NCBI GenBank assembly: GCA_002682825.1
Contig: NOKP01000030.1
Location: 133,924 to 197,923, forward strand
From: Neonectria sp. B-13
Taxonomy: Eukaryota > Ascomycota > Sordariomycetes > Hypocreales > Nectriaceae
Direction of reading: 5' to 3'
Length of the DNA: 64,000 nt
In this document: piece after piece, positions 54,812 to 64,000 of the stretch
Layout: the number at the start of each line of letters is the position of its first letter
Position numbering within the stretch: position 1 is the first letter of the stretch
Notes under the pieces: generated by a model
Told to the model about the DNA's origin: nothing
Seen by the model: the letters and a program-made list of their open reading frames with translations, nothing else
The model's database searches: none
Made by a program: the position numbers and the translations under genes

Positions 54812-55930
54812 ATGACTACTGAAAACAAGCTCATCTGCGTCGTCGGCGCCACAGGGAACCAGGGCGGCTCTGTCGCGCGCCGTTTCCGCCGGGCTGGCTT
54901 CCGTGTGCGAGGCTTGACGCGAGACCCATCGTCCCCAGCAGCACAAAAGCTCACCGCTGAAGGTATCGAGGTGGTCAAGGCCGACCTCGACGATGTTGAC
55001 AGCCTCACCACCGTGTTCCACGGCGCCAATGTCATCTTTAGTGTCACCAACTACTGGGAGCCCTTCTTCCGCCCTGATTATCGGCAGAAGGCTCAAGAGT
55101 TAGGCATCTCGTGTCGCAAGTTGGCCTACGATGTCGAGTATCAACAGGGAAAGAACATTGCCGATGCGGCCGCCACGACGGTCGACTCCCTTGATACCAA
55201 TGGTTTTCTCGTGTCCACGCTCAGCCATGCTGGAAAGTGTAGTAGAGGAGCCTTCACAGAGCTGTACCATTTTGACGCAAAGGCCAACATCTTCCCCATA
55301 TACGTTTGGGACAAGTATCCAGAGCTGGCGGCCAAGATGTCTTGCGTCCAAACAGGTTTCTTCTTTACTAGCTTCAACATCCTGCCCAACTCATACCTTC
55401 GCAAGGTGAGTAAAGTGTCGCATATGAAGAGGCCTTCTAATATTTGCTAGCTCCCCGACGGTAGCTTCCAGATGGCATTCACCGCAGCTCCAGATAGACC
55501 AGTGCCACACCTGGACCCCGTGGGCGATATGGGCAATTTTGTTTACGCGGTCTACCAGATGCCCGCTGGCAAGGAGTATATGGCAGAGGGCACTACTTGC
55601 AGCTGGAATGACTGGATCAAGACATGGGGTAGCGTGACTGGTCTGCCCGTATCATACAGACAGGTCACTGCTGAGGAGATGATTGATATGACCGGAGACC
55701 GCGACACAGGCATCGAGGTTGCATACATGTTCTCATATGGTTCTGATCCAGGATATGACGGCGGACTACCTCTTTTGAAGGCTCATGACATTCGAAACGT
55801 AAGTAAGAGACTTGTCGAGCCGATTAGACTTGTTCATTGACACATCCGCTAGGCTGGTATTGATTGCCCGATGACGAGCTGGAGAGAGTGGGCAGGCAGA
55901 TACGACTGGTCTAAAGTCATCAAAGAGTAA
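54812..55930 (+). CDS. NmrA-like family NAD(P)-binding protein
   Basis: Three exons, 54812-55405, 55451-55798 and 55853-55930, encode 339 residues. The atypical short-chain dehydrogenase fold shows the dinucleotide motif GATGNQGGSVARRF (GxxGxxG), a basic NADP-selecting RDPSS after strand 2, DLDDVDSLTTVFHGANVIFS, VSTLSHAGKCSRG in place of the usual catalytic YxxxK, and HLDPVGDMGNFVYAV in the C-terminal half. The family includes the nitrogen regulator NmrA, which senses NAD(P) without catalysis, and isoflavone-reductase-like enzymes. The missing Tyr/Lys pair fits either a redox sensor or an atypical reductase. Introns of 45 and 54 bases have good signals. The adjacent regulator and oxidase suggest a role in the local cluster. 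Confidence 0.88.
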
Positions 55931-56211
55931 ATAGACTTGCTATGATTGTAGATCTCTCAATGTAATCCACCAAGTGTTATGGTGCGTTCTCTCTAGGTGA
56001 TTAAAGCGTAGCTTGGGGAGTGCTTGGGAGACCAGCTGGGAATATGATGGTACCTTAACAATAGCGAACGCTACCGCTGGAGCTTATCGGCCGCCAGTGG
56101 ACTGTGCGCTAACTTCAGTGCTAGACGACGATAGTGTCCACTCCGCTTCTCAGGTGACTCCATCACCAATCATCCACCAACACTGTTCAACATCCGTTTC
56201 TCCTCCCCTCA

Positions 56212-58252
56212 ATGATGCGCAAGTACATGAGCAAACGACAGCGGCCATGTGACTTCTGCCGCTCCCGCAAGACGGCCTGTCGCATTGAGGGATCGCCGCC
56301 ATGCCGTTCGTGTCAGCTGCACGCCAAGGAGTGCACCTTTGTCGAGGCCACACGCCCGCGCAAGAAGCACATTGCCACCGAGTCGTTCGCCGAGTCTCTT
56401 ACCGAGTCGCTCACTGATCCTCTCATCGATGATAATGACTCGACGCACGGAGAACTCGGTATGGGAGTCTCTGTCAATCACGCTCCATCGCCGGTTGATG
56501 CACCCAACACCACGTCGTTCCCCGAGATGAGCATGCAGTTCCTCGACAACCTCGACATGGATGGATCTGAATACCAGTTCATGTTTCGTACTCACAGTCC
56601 CTCGTCTAACTCATCTCCCGCCGGCAACGTTTCCGCAACCTCCCAAAGCCCATCCACCTGGCTTCTCGCAGACTCATCAGACGTCCTCCTTGACGGAACT
56701 GGTAGTTTGAACCCCGAGACTTTAGGCCTCACCGGAGACATGGATCCATATCTCCTTCGAAGGTATCAGGTCGACCATGTTGGCACCTTCAAATTCAAGC
56801 AGCTGGCCATTCATTCCGTTCAGCAGGACCCTGTTCCCGTCCAATTCCTCGTTTCTCAGCCATCCCTGTTTGCAAGGAGCAGAGAGGAGGCAGGCCATGA
56901 TATCGCTCCTGAAAGTGAGCTCAGGTCCAAGCTAGAAAAGGAAGTTTCTGAGTCGATGGGGAAGAGACTGATTGCTTTGTACCAAAAGTTCATCGCTCCG
57001 CAATATCCCATCTTCTCGACCCAACTGTTCCCCGATCCAGCGTTCACGCCCTCTCACCTCCTTGCAGCCATCTACTTAATCTCATTTCCATTTGCTATGT
57101 ATGACGACCAGTTGTGCATAGACTTGGCCTATGATTCTCCTCCATACGCACCGCTTTCCCGCATCATCAACATCGCCTTGGCATCTGATCTCCACTCACC
57201 AAGTATCGCCCTGGTTCAGACTCTACTCCTGGTTGTCGCGCGCCCATCTTCCAACCCCTTAGTTTCTGACGCAAGCTATCGGTGGTCCATGTTGGGACTA
57301 CTCGTGGCTGCCGCTGTCAATATTGGCTTGCACCTAGATCCGTTGGCCTGGAAGATTTCTTCCTCCCAGATATCCCAAAGGCGCAGGCTTTCTTTTGCTG
57401 TATATGCAACCGATAAATGGCTTGCGGCATGTCTCGGAAGACCGCCTTTAATCAACAATGAAAACTGGCTCGTTACGTCACTCCAGTCGATCGATAGCCA
57501 CTGTTCCGGATTGTCAGATGAACAGTGGATCGAGATGCTAGATATGTCATCACTGACTGACATCTTGGCTTCGACTCTTTCGGGCCTTTAGTGAGTTTCA
57601 CCCTCAGCCTCTACTTGTGATTTACTAACTCCTCAGCTCTTTACGAGCAGTGCAGTCTCTCGCAGAGGATACCCAGGGCAGACTGGACATGGCAAATAAA
57701 CTTATGCAGGCAATTGACCGGATACAACAAGCCCGCAACACCGATACTCAGCTGTCACAAAACAACCAATCCCTAATGCTGCGAACAATCCTGACTCTGA
57801 GTTACCACCAAATCAGTCTCCTAATCCTTCGATCAACCATTCGTCCTTTCCTCACTGCCGTCTCCGGAATCGTGGAGTCATCGAGCTTTCAATCTCGAGA
57901 AAGCCTACGAGACGGCTTAAAAGATTGTCTCGTCAACTTCTCAAACTTCATCAGAACACTCAAGACTGACGATATCAACGGATATTGGCCTCCATGGTGC
58001 CAGACTGCCTTTTCGTCACTCTGCTACACTCAACTTCTGATGATTGTCTCATCCCCCAACTACGACGAAGCCATGTCCGGGATCGACTTGTTGCAACAAA
58101 CCCGGAGGCAACTTCGACTTAAGTCAAGTTCCCTGCCAGTGCTTCGCTTGGGTTTGCTACGAATCGACTCTATTTTCTGGCGCGGAGTCGAAAGGGTTCT
58201 GAAGCTGGAACCGCACGTTGTGGATGCATTTAGAGCTTCACAGGGTCCTTGA
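56212..58252 (+). CDS. Zn2Cys6 fungal transcription factor
   Basis: Exons 56212-57590 and 57637-58252 (46-base intron, branch TACTAACT) encode 664 residues. The binuclear zinc cluster is at the N-terminus (C13, C16, C23, C31, C34, C41), followed by a basic linker (RPRKKH) and a Ser-rich acidic stretch. The fungal-specific regulatory domain spans about 220-500 (YPIFSTQLFPDPAFTPSHLL, ISFPFAMYDDQLCIDLAYD, LLVAAAVNIGLHLDPLAWKI, FAVYATDKWLAACLGRPPLI). It probably binds CGG-type half sites and controls neighbouring genes. The downstream DAAO and hydrolase genes converge on it, and the NmrA gene runs in the same direction 281 bases upstream. Cluster-specific regulation is inferred from position only. 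Confidence 0.92.
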
Positions 58253-58340
58253 AACATGCATTTGCGAAAAACGCTTACTAAATCAATGAGAATCGCCATG
58301 TATTCATCAAGCATAGGGTATAACCGAATTCTGAATTTCA

Positions 58341-59611
58341 TTACAAACGCGCTCGAGGCTCGTCATTCCGGAGCTCACTCAATACATCCTCGACGGTCCT
58401 GACGGCGTCCAAAGCCATGCCATAGCCGGCTTGGAATCCAGTACCCCCAGCACCATAATTATGTACAAGGACCCTTTTATCGCCAGAAACGGCGATTGTA
58501 TCCCTTTCAATCCGTGCGCCGCCTTCACGTGAGGGCCGGAGCCCAGAAAACACTGCAAGGATTTCGGGATCCTTCTGTCGCAGCTCGGAGCTCAACTTCT
58601 TGGTTCGATCCAGGATAGACTGGGTCTCATACGAATAGGTGGAATCGCTGCTGCAACGTATATTAGGAGTAGTTGCTTGTGGGGCTTGGGTTGCTACTTA
58701 CCCAACACCTTTCTGCATGTATCCTCCGAGGATGACATTTCCATTGGACTCAGGGCGAGGGATTACATACGTCTCATAATCCTTCCCATGGCGCATCATG
58801 TTCGTCCGTACATGAGGAGCTCTGGTCAAAAGGACTTGGCCTCTAGTTGGATAGCATTTGGGGTCTTCGATGCCGGGAAGCGTCTTGGCGGCGTTCCCAA
58901 TGCAGTTAAACACGACCTTGGTCGCTGGGCTAGCAAATGCAGATTCGATGCCTGGGAGCTTCTGCCGCACAAATCGCACACCGTACTGGTCTTTCAGTCT
59001 GCGGTGTAGATAGCCGATGTGACTAGGTGCGTTGACTGTGACGGTGGTGAAGGAAACTGCGAATTTCACCCCTTCAGGAAGTTCTTCTGCAGACAGCACT
59101 CGAAACTACAGTCCGTCAGCATAGATGTGCGATATTTGCAGCAACACGGGTAGCCTTACGTCTTCCAGGTATTCCGACATGCCCTTTATCTTTTCATGTG
59201 GCACATTTTCATCCCATAGTTCAACGGATGGCGTTCGCTGAACATATGTTTCTTCGGTCCGCTCTGAAGCCAACTTACACAAATGAGTGTACCCATAGCG
59301 ATCCCATTTCAGGGCATTGGCATCCGTGCCCGAGAGTGCAGAGAAATTGCAACCAGCCCTGTTACATGTTGGTATTGCTGGGCGCACAGGCACAGAAGAG
59401 GCACGGATGAACTTACCAGGGAGATGTGTACGTTACAGAGGTGTCTCCGGGGAGATGCTCGGCGATGACGGTGATGTGCTTTCCGTATCCTCTTTCAGCC
59501 AGAACCAAGGCGACGTTAAGGCCAATGATGCCAGCACTATGGGACGTTAACTTTTTAAGACATGGGAAGTTTGGGAACATACCCGACAATAACGATGCTG
59601 TCTGGAGCCAT
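58341..59611 (-). CDS. D-amino acid oxidase, peroxisomal type
   Basis: Five exons, 59611-59583, 59536-59417, 59358-59160, 59105-58702 and 58647-58341, encode 352 residues, normal for DAAO. The enzyme oxidises D-amino acids to keto acids with release of ammonia and hydrogen peroxide. The FAD motif VIVGAGIIGLNVALVLAERG is assembled across the first splice. GDTSVTYTSPWAGCNFSAL matches the conserved flavin-contact segment. Substrate-site elements include the ETYVIPRPE tyrosine and the arginine in SGLRPSREGG. The end GAGGTGFQAGYG is the second flavin clasp. The last three residues ARL resemble a peroxisomal PTS1. Introns of 46-58 bases all have correct phase. Its position next to a peptide transporter and a hydrolase fits use of unusual amides or peptides. 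Confidence 0.95.
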
Positions 59612-60154
59612 GTTGAAAGAACTCGACGTTGATGGCTTTGCTAGTGAATCTAGACATCAAGGGAGTATTCAACTGCAATTTATGTCATCTCAAAATTAAT
59701 GGATCGTCTCAGCCTCGGATTAATCTTCAATGACTCACACAAAGGGGAACGTACATGGCCGTCAGTAGCAATAACCATTACCGCAGATGTCGATCCGCCC
59801 TCAAGTCCGGGCTCGGCGAGCGCTCGTCGGCATTCACTTTGATTGGTGGCGTTCTCTATCTCTCCACTTCGGCCGATACCCGCCGCAAGCACGGCATGAA
59901 TATGAGCGCAGGGTAGGGTGGGGAGATCTTTATCAGTTCTTTTAGGTCGGTATCTTTTGGAGTTCCAGATATTAATGTAGATTAGCAATTGAAGGGCCTT
60001 GTGGTTTTTAGCTCAAAATACCAGATGGAACATTTTTAGTTATCATTGAGTTGCTCTTTGTGAACGGTTTCTCCCACGCGATTACATTGATTAGCCTCCT
60101 AGAAGTTAAGATCGGAACTGGAAAGTTCGGACTTATCTAGACATTCATATCAAC
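59612..60154. other. Intergenic
   Basis: Region between the oxidase start and the hydrolase stop. A 102-codon minus-strand frame at 59680-59988 shows no family features and is not called. Confidence 0.5.
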
Positions 60155-61471
60155 CTATCGACCGTAGTGTACATCTTTGAGAAGCTGAGAAGTGTCTTCG
60201 ATGAACTCGAAGCTCGTTTTCAATCCCCTTTCCGGATGATTGTAGTGGGCGAAAGCATGTGGCGACCCAGTATATCTCTTCATAGTCACCCTGTTTCCAG
60301 CATCCTTCAACATCCGGCCATAGAACTCCCCTTCATCCCGCTCAAGATCAAACTCGGCGGTGACTATGTGCGCTGGAGGCAAGTCTTTCATGTTAGGAGC
60401 GAGTACTGGAGTCAGAATCCAGTTGTTCAAGGCTCGCTCTTGCTCATCTGAAGTTTGCGATCAGTGGCAGGACGTAAGGCACTCTTCAAAATGAACAACT
60501 AACCTGGATCTTCTCCAAGCCAATATTTCAAGAACCATTGTTCACGCCCCAATGGGCCCCAAGGCAGGTCTGCGAAGAGACGAGCACTCTCGTATGGACA
60601 GTTATCTGGCGTCAGCTCCTTGACTTTTGTGCTGCAGTATCGCATGTCCGTCGCAGGAACTACCATCAGGTGAAGTTTAATGTCTACATCCTCGTCTCTT
60701 GCAAAATGCGCCAGAACTGCGGACATTTGACCGCCAGCTGATAGCCCGCCGAATGAGACGCTTTTGGGGTCAACGTTGAGCAATTCGGCGTTGGTAATCG
60801 CCTGCCGGTGGTCAACTTGGGTGATAGTGGCGGATTACATATTAACTTACCCATTTTACTGCGTCCCAGCAATCATAAATGGCAGCTGGGAACTTGAATT
60901 CTGGCCCCATTCGGTAATCCACATCCATCACTTTGATGGCAGACTTGTTGCAGATGTGCCGGCACCACGCTGCCTCTGACTTGAGACTTCCCAACACCCA
61001 TCCACCTGGTTTTTGTTAGATTAAAGCGGTGCAATGGCTTATGTATATCGGGGCTTGCCTCCATGGAAGTTCAGATGCACTGGAAAGGGACCTGGTCCCT
61101 CGGGTGAGTATATTCTCACCGTGACCTCTCCCGCTGGCGTGGAGACGGGAACTTGATGGTCCTGAACATGAAACACACCCGGGCCTAAACCATTCGTCAG
61201 AAGCTAAGTTGCCAGTCGTATTGACGGAATTACCTTGAGACGTTGGGTACGTGAAGCTGTGCTTGGCGGGGTCGGCTCTATATTCTTCGAGCGATACTTC
61301 ATCTGCCCGAACCATTGAGCATCCGTGGTTGTTCCACAGGGCACGCCATTCCGGATCCAGGCCTTTGTACTGGTGAGAGGGAATTTGTAACCGGCCCGGA
61401 CCAGACAGTGGGAATGTGGTTGTCGGCGCTGGGGCGGCGAGGATGGTAGTGACGGTGGTGTTTCCAGTCAT
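60155..61471 (-). CDS. Alpha/beta hydrolase (hormone-sensitive lipase-like esterase)
   Basis: Five exons, 61471-61234, 61184-61059, 61005-60851, 60801-60504 and 60447-60155, encode 369 residues. Family marks are the oxyanion HGGGW segment (H120-G122, completed across an intron), the nucleophile elbow GLSAGG with S194, an acid residue in TAEFDLERDEG and the histidine in GSPHAFAHYN. These belong to the alpha/beta hydrolase fold-3 group, which hydrolyses esters and sometimes amides. The intron between exons 2 and 3 (61058-61006) has a GC donor (GCAAGC) with a normal CAG acceptor; without it the oxyanion motif would be broken. There is no signal peptide. Together with D-amino acid oxidase and a peptide transporter it may process an imported ester or amide. 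Confidence 0.92.
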
Positions 61472-61938
61472 TGTGGGGAAGCGCTGTGAAATGTAGGTCG
61501 TATCCTAAAAAATCACAAAGAAAACCATTCGCCTCTAAGACCGCCAGATAAACACAATAGTCGTCGGCGTTCACCCGGGATCTCGACGCCGTTGGTTCCG
61601 CACGGGGTCCCTCCGCGATGACGGCGTAGGCGGCGATTGGCGGCGTTGCAACGGCCGATCTTTGGATCCACAACACCTATCGCCAGAGATAGGCCGTGGA
61701 ACGCCGCCTATCAACGACGTCAACTCCCTCCCCGCGTTATCTCTCGTGTGCCATCCCAGCACAACGGGTCCGGGGCGACAGCTGCAAGGCTTCATTTCCC
61801 CGTGTTTTAAAGGAAGCATCAAGCCATGTTGTTTGCGCTATCAACTCTCCAGTCAGGATATTGTTCGGTAATTACCTGGCCCAATTATCAACGGCCTGTT
61901 TGAGGGTTTTAACATCGTGCCCTGCTCGGAACCCGATA
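61472..61938. other. Divergent promoter region, hydrolase/transporter
   Basis: Separates two divergent start codons (61471 minus, 61939 plus), so the two genes may be co-regulated. Contains GGCGGCGTT-like direct repeats near 61628-61650. No operator is identified with confidence. Confidence 0.5.
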
Positions 61939-63968
61939 ATGTCCAACATGGACATCGAGACCAAGAACACCAACGCCATCGACACTGGCGACGCTTCCAG
62001 TGTTGTAGATCATGACAAAAAGCCAGGAGTCCCTCAGTGGCAGAGTCTTCGAAGGGTGCCCGATAAGCTGCCTCTGGTCGCTCTCTTGATCCTCGTTGTC
62101 GAAGTACGTCCGACAAGTTCAACCAGGCACTTGAACTTGCTGACAATCGTCTTAGCTTGGTGAAAGATTTACCTACTTTGGGTTATCAGGCCCAATCCAA
62201 AACTATATCAAGTCAGTAACCATCTTGAAACGTGTCATGGCATGAAGAACCTCAGCAACTGACGGCACACAGCAACCCATATGATCCAGAATCCGACCTC
62301 CCTGGTGCCCTCGGAAAGGGACAGGCTGTGGCTACTGCATTAGGAAACTTCTTCAAGTTTTGGGCCTACGCATCTACAGTGATTGGCGCCATCGTTGCCG
62401 GTAAAATTTGCGCCCACACTAAGATACACCACCAAACTGACAGTCTCTAGATCAATACCTTGGCAAGTTCAAGGCCATCATGTGTGCATGCGGCATCTAC
62501 ATCGCAGGTCTCGTTATCCTCGTATCAACATCAACACCAGCAGCCATCACGAACAACGCTGGCCTTGGAGGTTTGATAGCCGCCATGGTAACTATTGGCC
62601 TCGGCACGGGAGGCATCAAGGCAAACGTTACTCCTCTTTGCGCGGAGCAGTATACCAATTCTCATCCCGTATTGAAGACGCTTAAGTCGGGAGAAGAAGT
62701 GATTGTCGATCCTGAACTCACTGTCCAAAGACTTTTCATGTGGTGAGCTTGGCCCAGAGACTTCCTGAGAGCTCTGTCTGACAATGGAATAGGTTCTACT
62801 GGGTAGTCAATATTGGTGCCCTTTCGCCGTTGATCACAGTCAACATTGAGGCTCACCACTCATTTTGGCTAGCATACCTAGTCCCTCTCATGTAAGTTGT
62901 AGTATGGTCGGATGTAAGCAAACACTGACGTCTTTGGGCAGCGCAATTATTCTCTCCACAGGTGTGTTCTTCCTCGGACGCAAGAAATACGTCAGGAACC
63001 CCCCAATGGGATCAGCAATCCTCGATGCTTGCCGAACAACGAGTATCGCAATCAAAGAGCACGGCTTTGATAACGCACGACCATCGATGTTGCGGGAAAC
63101 AGGCCATGACGAGAAGTACCCGATTGCTAGCCAGGAGAGATATACGGATGACTACGTTGGTGATGTCCAGCGCGGTCTGAAAAGCTGCAAGGTACGTTTA
63201 GTAGATCTCATCGCCAAGAAGCAACTAACATTTGATAGATGTTCTTGTTCTTCCCCTTCTATTTCATCTGCTGGAACCAGATGTGGAACAACCTTATCTC
63301 CCAGGCCGGGCAGATGGCCCTCCACGGGACTCCCAATGATCTTCTGCAAAACTTGGATCCGATTGCCCTTTGCCTATTTATTCCTCTTCTGGATCGTGAG
63401 TTCTTCCCGATCACTGCCGACTTCAAAGCTAATGCCGCTCAGTCATTGTGTATCCTTTTCTCCGAAAGCACAAGATTGACTTTGATCCTGTGACTCGCAT
63501 CTTCATGGGCTTCATGTTTGCCTCCATATCCATGGTCTATGCTTGCGTGCTTCAGTACTACATCTACAAGTCCCCTCCAAGCAGTATTCATGTATGGATC
63601 CAAGCACCCAGCTATATCCTCGTGGCCTTTTCGGAGGCTTTTGTCATCATTACTGGGTTAGAGCTGGCATTTACCCAGGCACCTAAGAAGTAAGTCACCA
63701 TAATCTAAAAAATGACAAACTGGTAGCTAACCGAGGTAAACAAAGTCTTCGATCTGTGATTTCAGCACTGTTTTGGTTGACTATTGCTGTAGCAGCGGCA
63801 ATCTGCATTGCGCTAGGGCCGGTCTCACAAGATCCGTACTTGGTGTGGATGTACGGCGCAGTTGGAGTGTCGGGATTTGTTGCCGGATGTACTTTCTATG
63901 CCTGTTTCTTTCGGGGGAGAAAACGGTGGGCCCCGAGAGAGGAGGTTGTTATTGAGGGACAGCATTGA
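61939..63968 (+). CDS. PTR2-type proton-coupled oligopeptide transporter
   Basis: Nine exons (61939-62103, 62156-62211, 62273-62400, 62451-62742, 62793-62891, 62942-63191, 63239-63395, 63443-63689, 63746-63968) encode 538 residues with about 12 membrane helices. All eight introns are 47-61 bases with matching phase. The POT-family signature ERFTYFGLSG (about 58-67) is formed just after intron 1. Later marks are GLGTGGIKANVTPLCAEQY, RLFMWFYWVVNIGAL across a splice and FFPFYFICWNQMWNNLISQ. The C-terminus is charged. The family imports di- and tripeptides, and some fungal members import related amides, with protons at the plasma membrane. An alternative start at 61948 would shorten it by three residues. 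It shares a promoter region with the hydrolase. Confidence 0.96.
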
Positions 63969-64000
63969 AATAGCTTGCGAACCAACGTTGTCAGGAGACT

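Overview
The window reads as nuclear DNA of a filamentous ascomycete (Pezizomycotina, probably Sordariomycete-like). Most genes are monocistronic and carry short introns of 45-75 bases with GTAAGT-like donors, CTAAC-like branch sites and AG acceptors. A tRNA-Pro gene has an anticodon-loop intron. The families are typically fungal: Zn2Cys6 regulators, a pectin lyase, a GH3 beta-glucosidase, a PTH11-like receptor remnant, and ankyrin and NB-ARC/TPR proteins. All exon junctions below were read by eye from splice signals and frame continuity.

Region 1 (1-31 kb) is mosaic, gene-poor accessory-type sequence. It holds decayed genes: an NB-ARC/TPR protein with an in-frame stop, an ankyrin protein with frame changes, a flavin amine oxidase fragment without its FAD-binding end, and a PTH11-like receptor with an in-frame TGA. 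Between them are apparently working metabolic genes: a carotenoid cleavage dioxygenase divergent from a C2H2/Zn2Cys6 regulator, a five-exon CmcJ/AsaB-like oxygenase, an intracellular GH3 beta-glucosidase, a secreted pectin lyase, a large intronless protein of bacterial flavour (24.8-27.3 kb), a conserved tubby/LURP-like protein preceded by an 18-base minisatellite, and a sugar O-acetyltransferase.

Region 2 (32-51.6 kb) is GC-richer and denser. It contains a long Arg/Ser-rich ankyrin protein, an HGSNAT/DUF1624-like membrane acyltransferase, an Ulp1-like protein whose catalytic residues look replaced, a beta-carbonic anhydrase with a mitochondrial-type presequence, tRNA-Pro, a tandem chromodomain protein, a polytopic membrane protein, a DUF1989 (urea-carboxylase-associated) protein and an arylsulfotransferase-family protein.

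Region 3 (52-64 kb) is a compact run of metabolic genes: an AtuA-like DUF1446 protein, an NmrA-like oxidoreductase, a Zn2Cys6 regulator, a D-amino acid oxidase with a peroxisomal-type C-terminus, an alpha/beta hydrolase and a PTR2-type peptide transporter. Uptake, hydrolysis, oxidation and a regulator lying side by side suggest a small catabolic or specialised-metabolism cluster. That joint role is inference.
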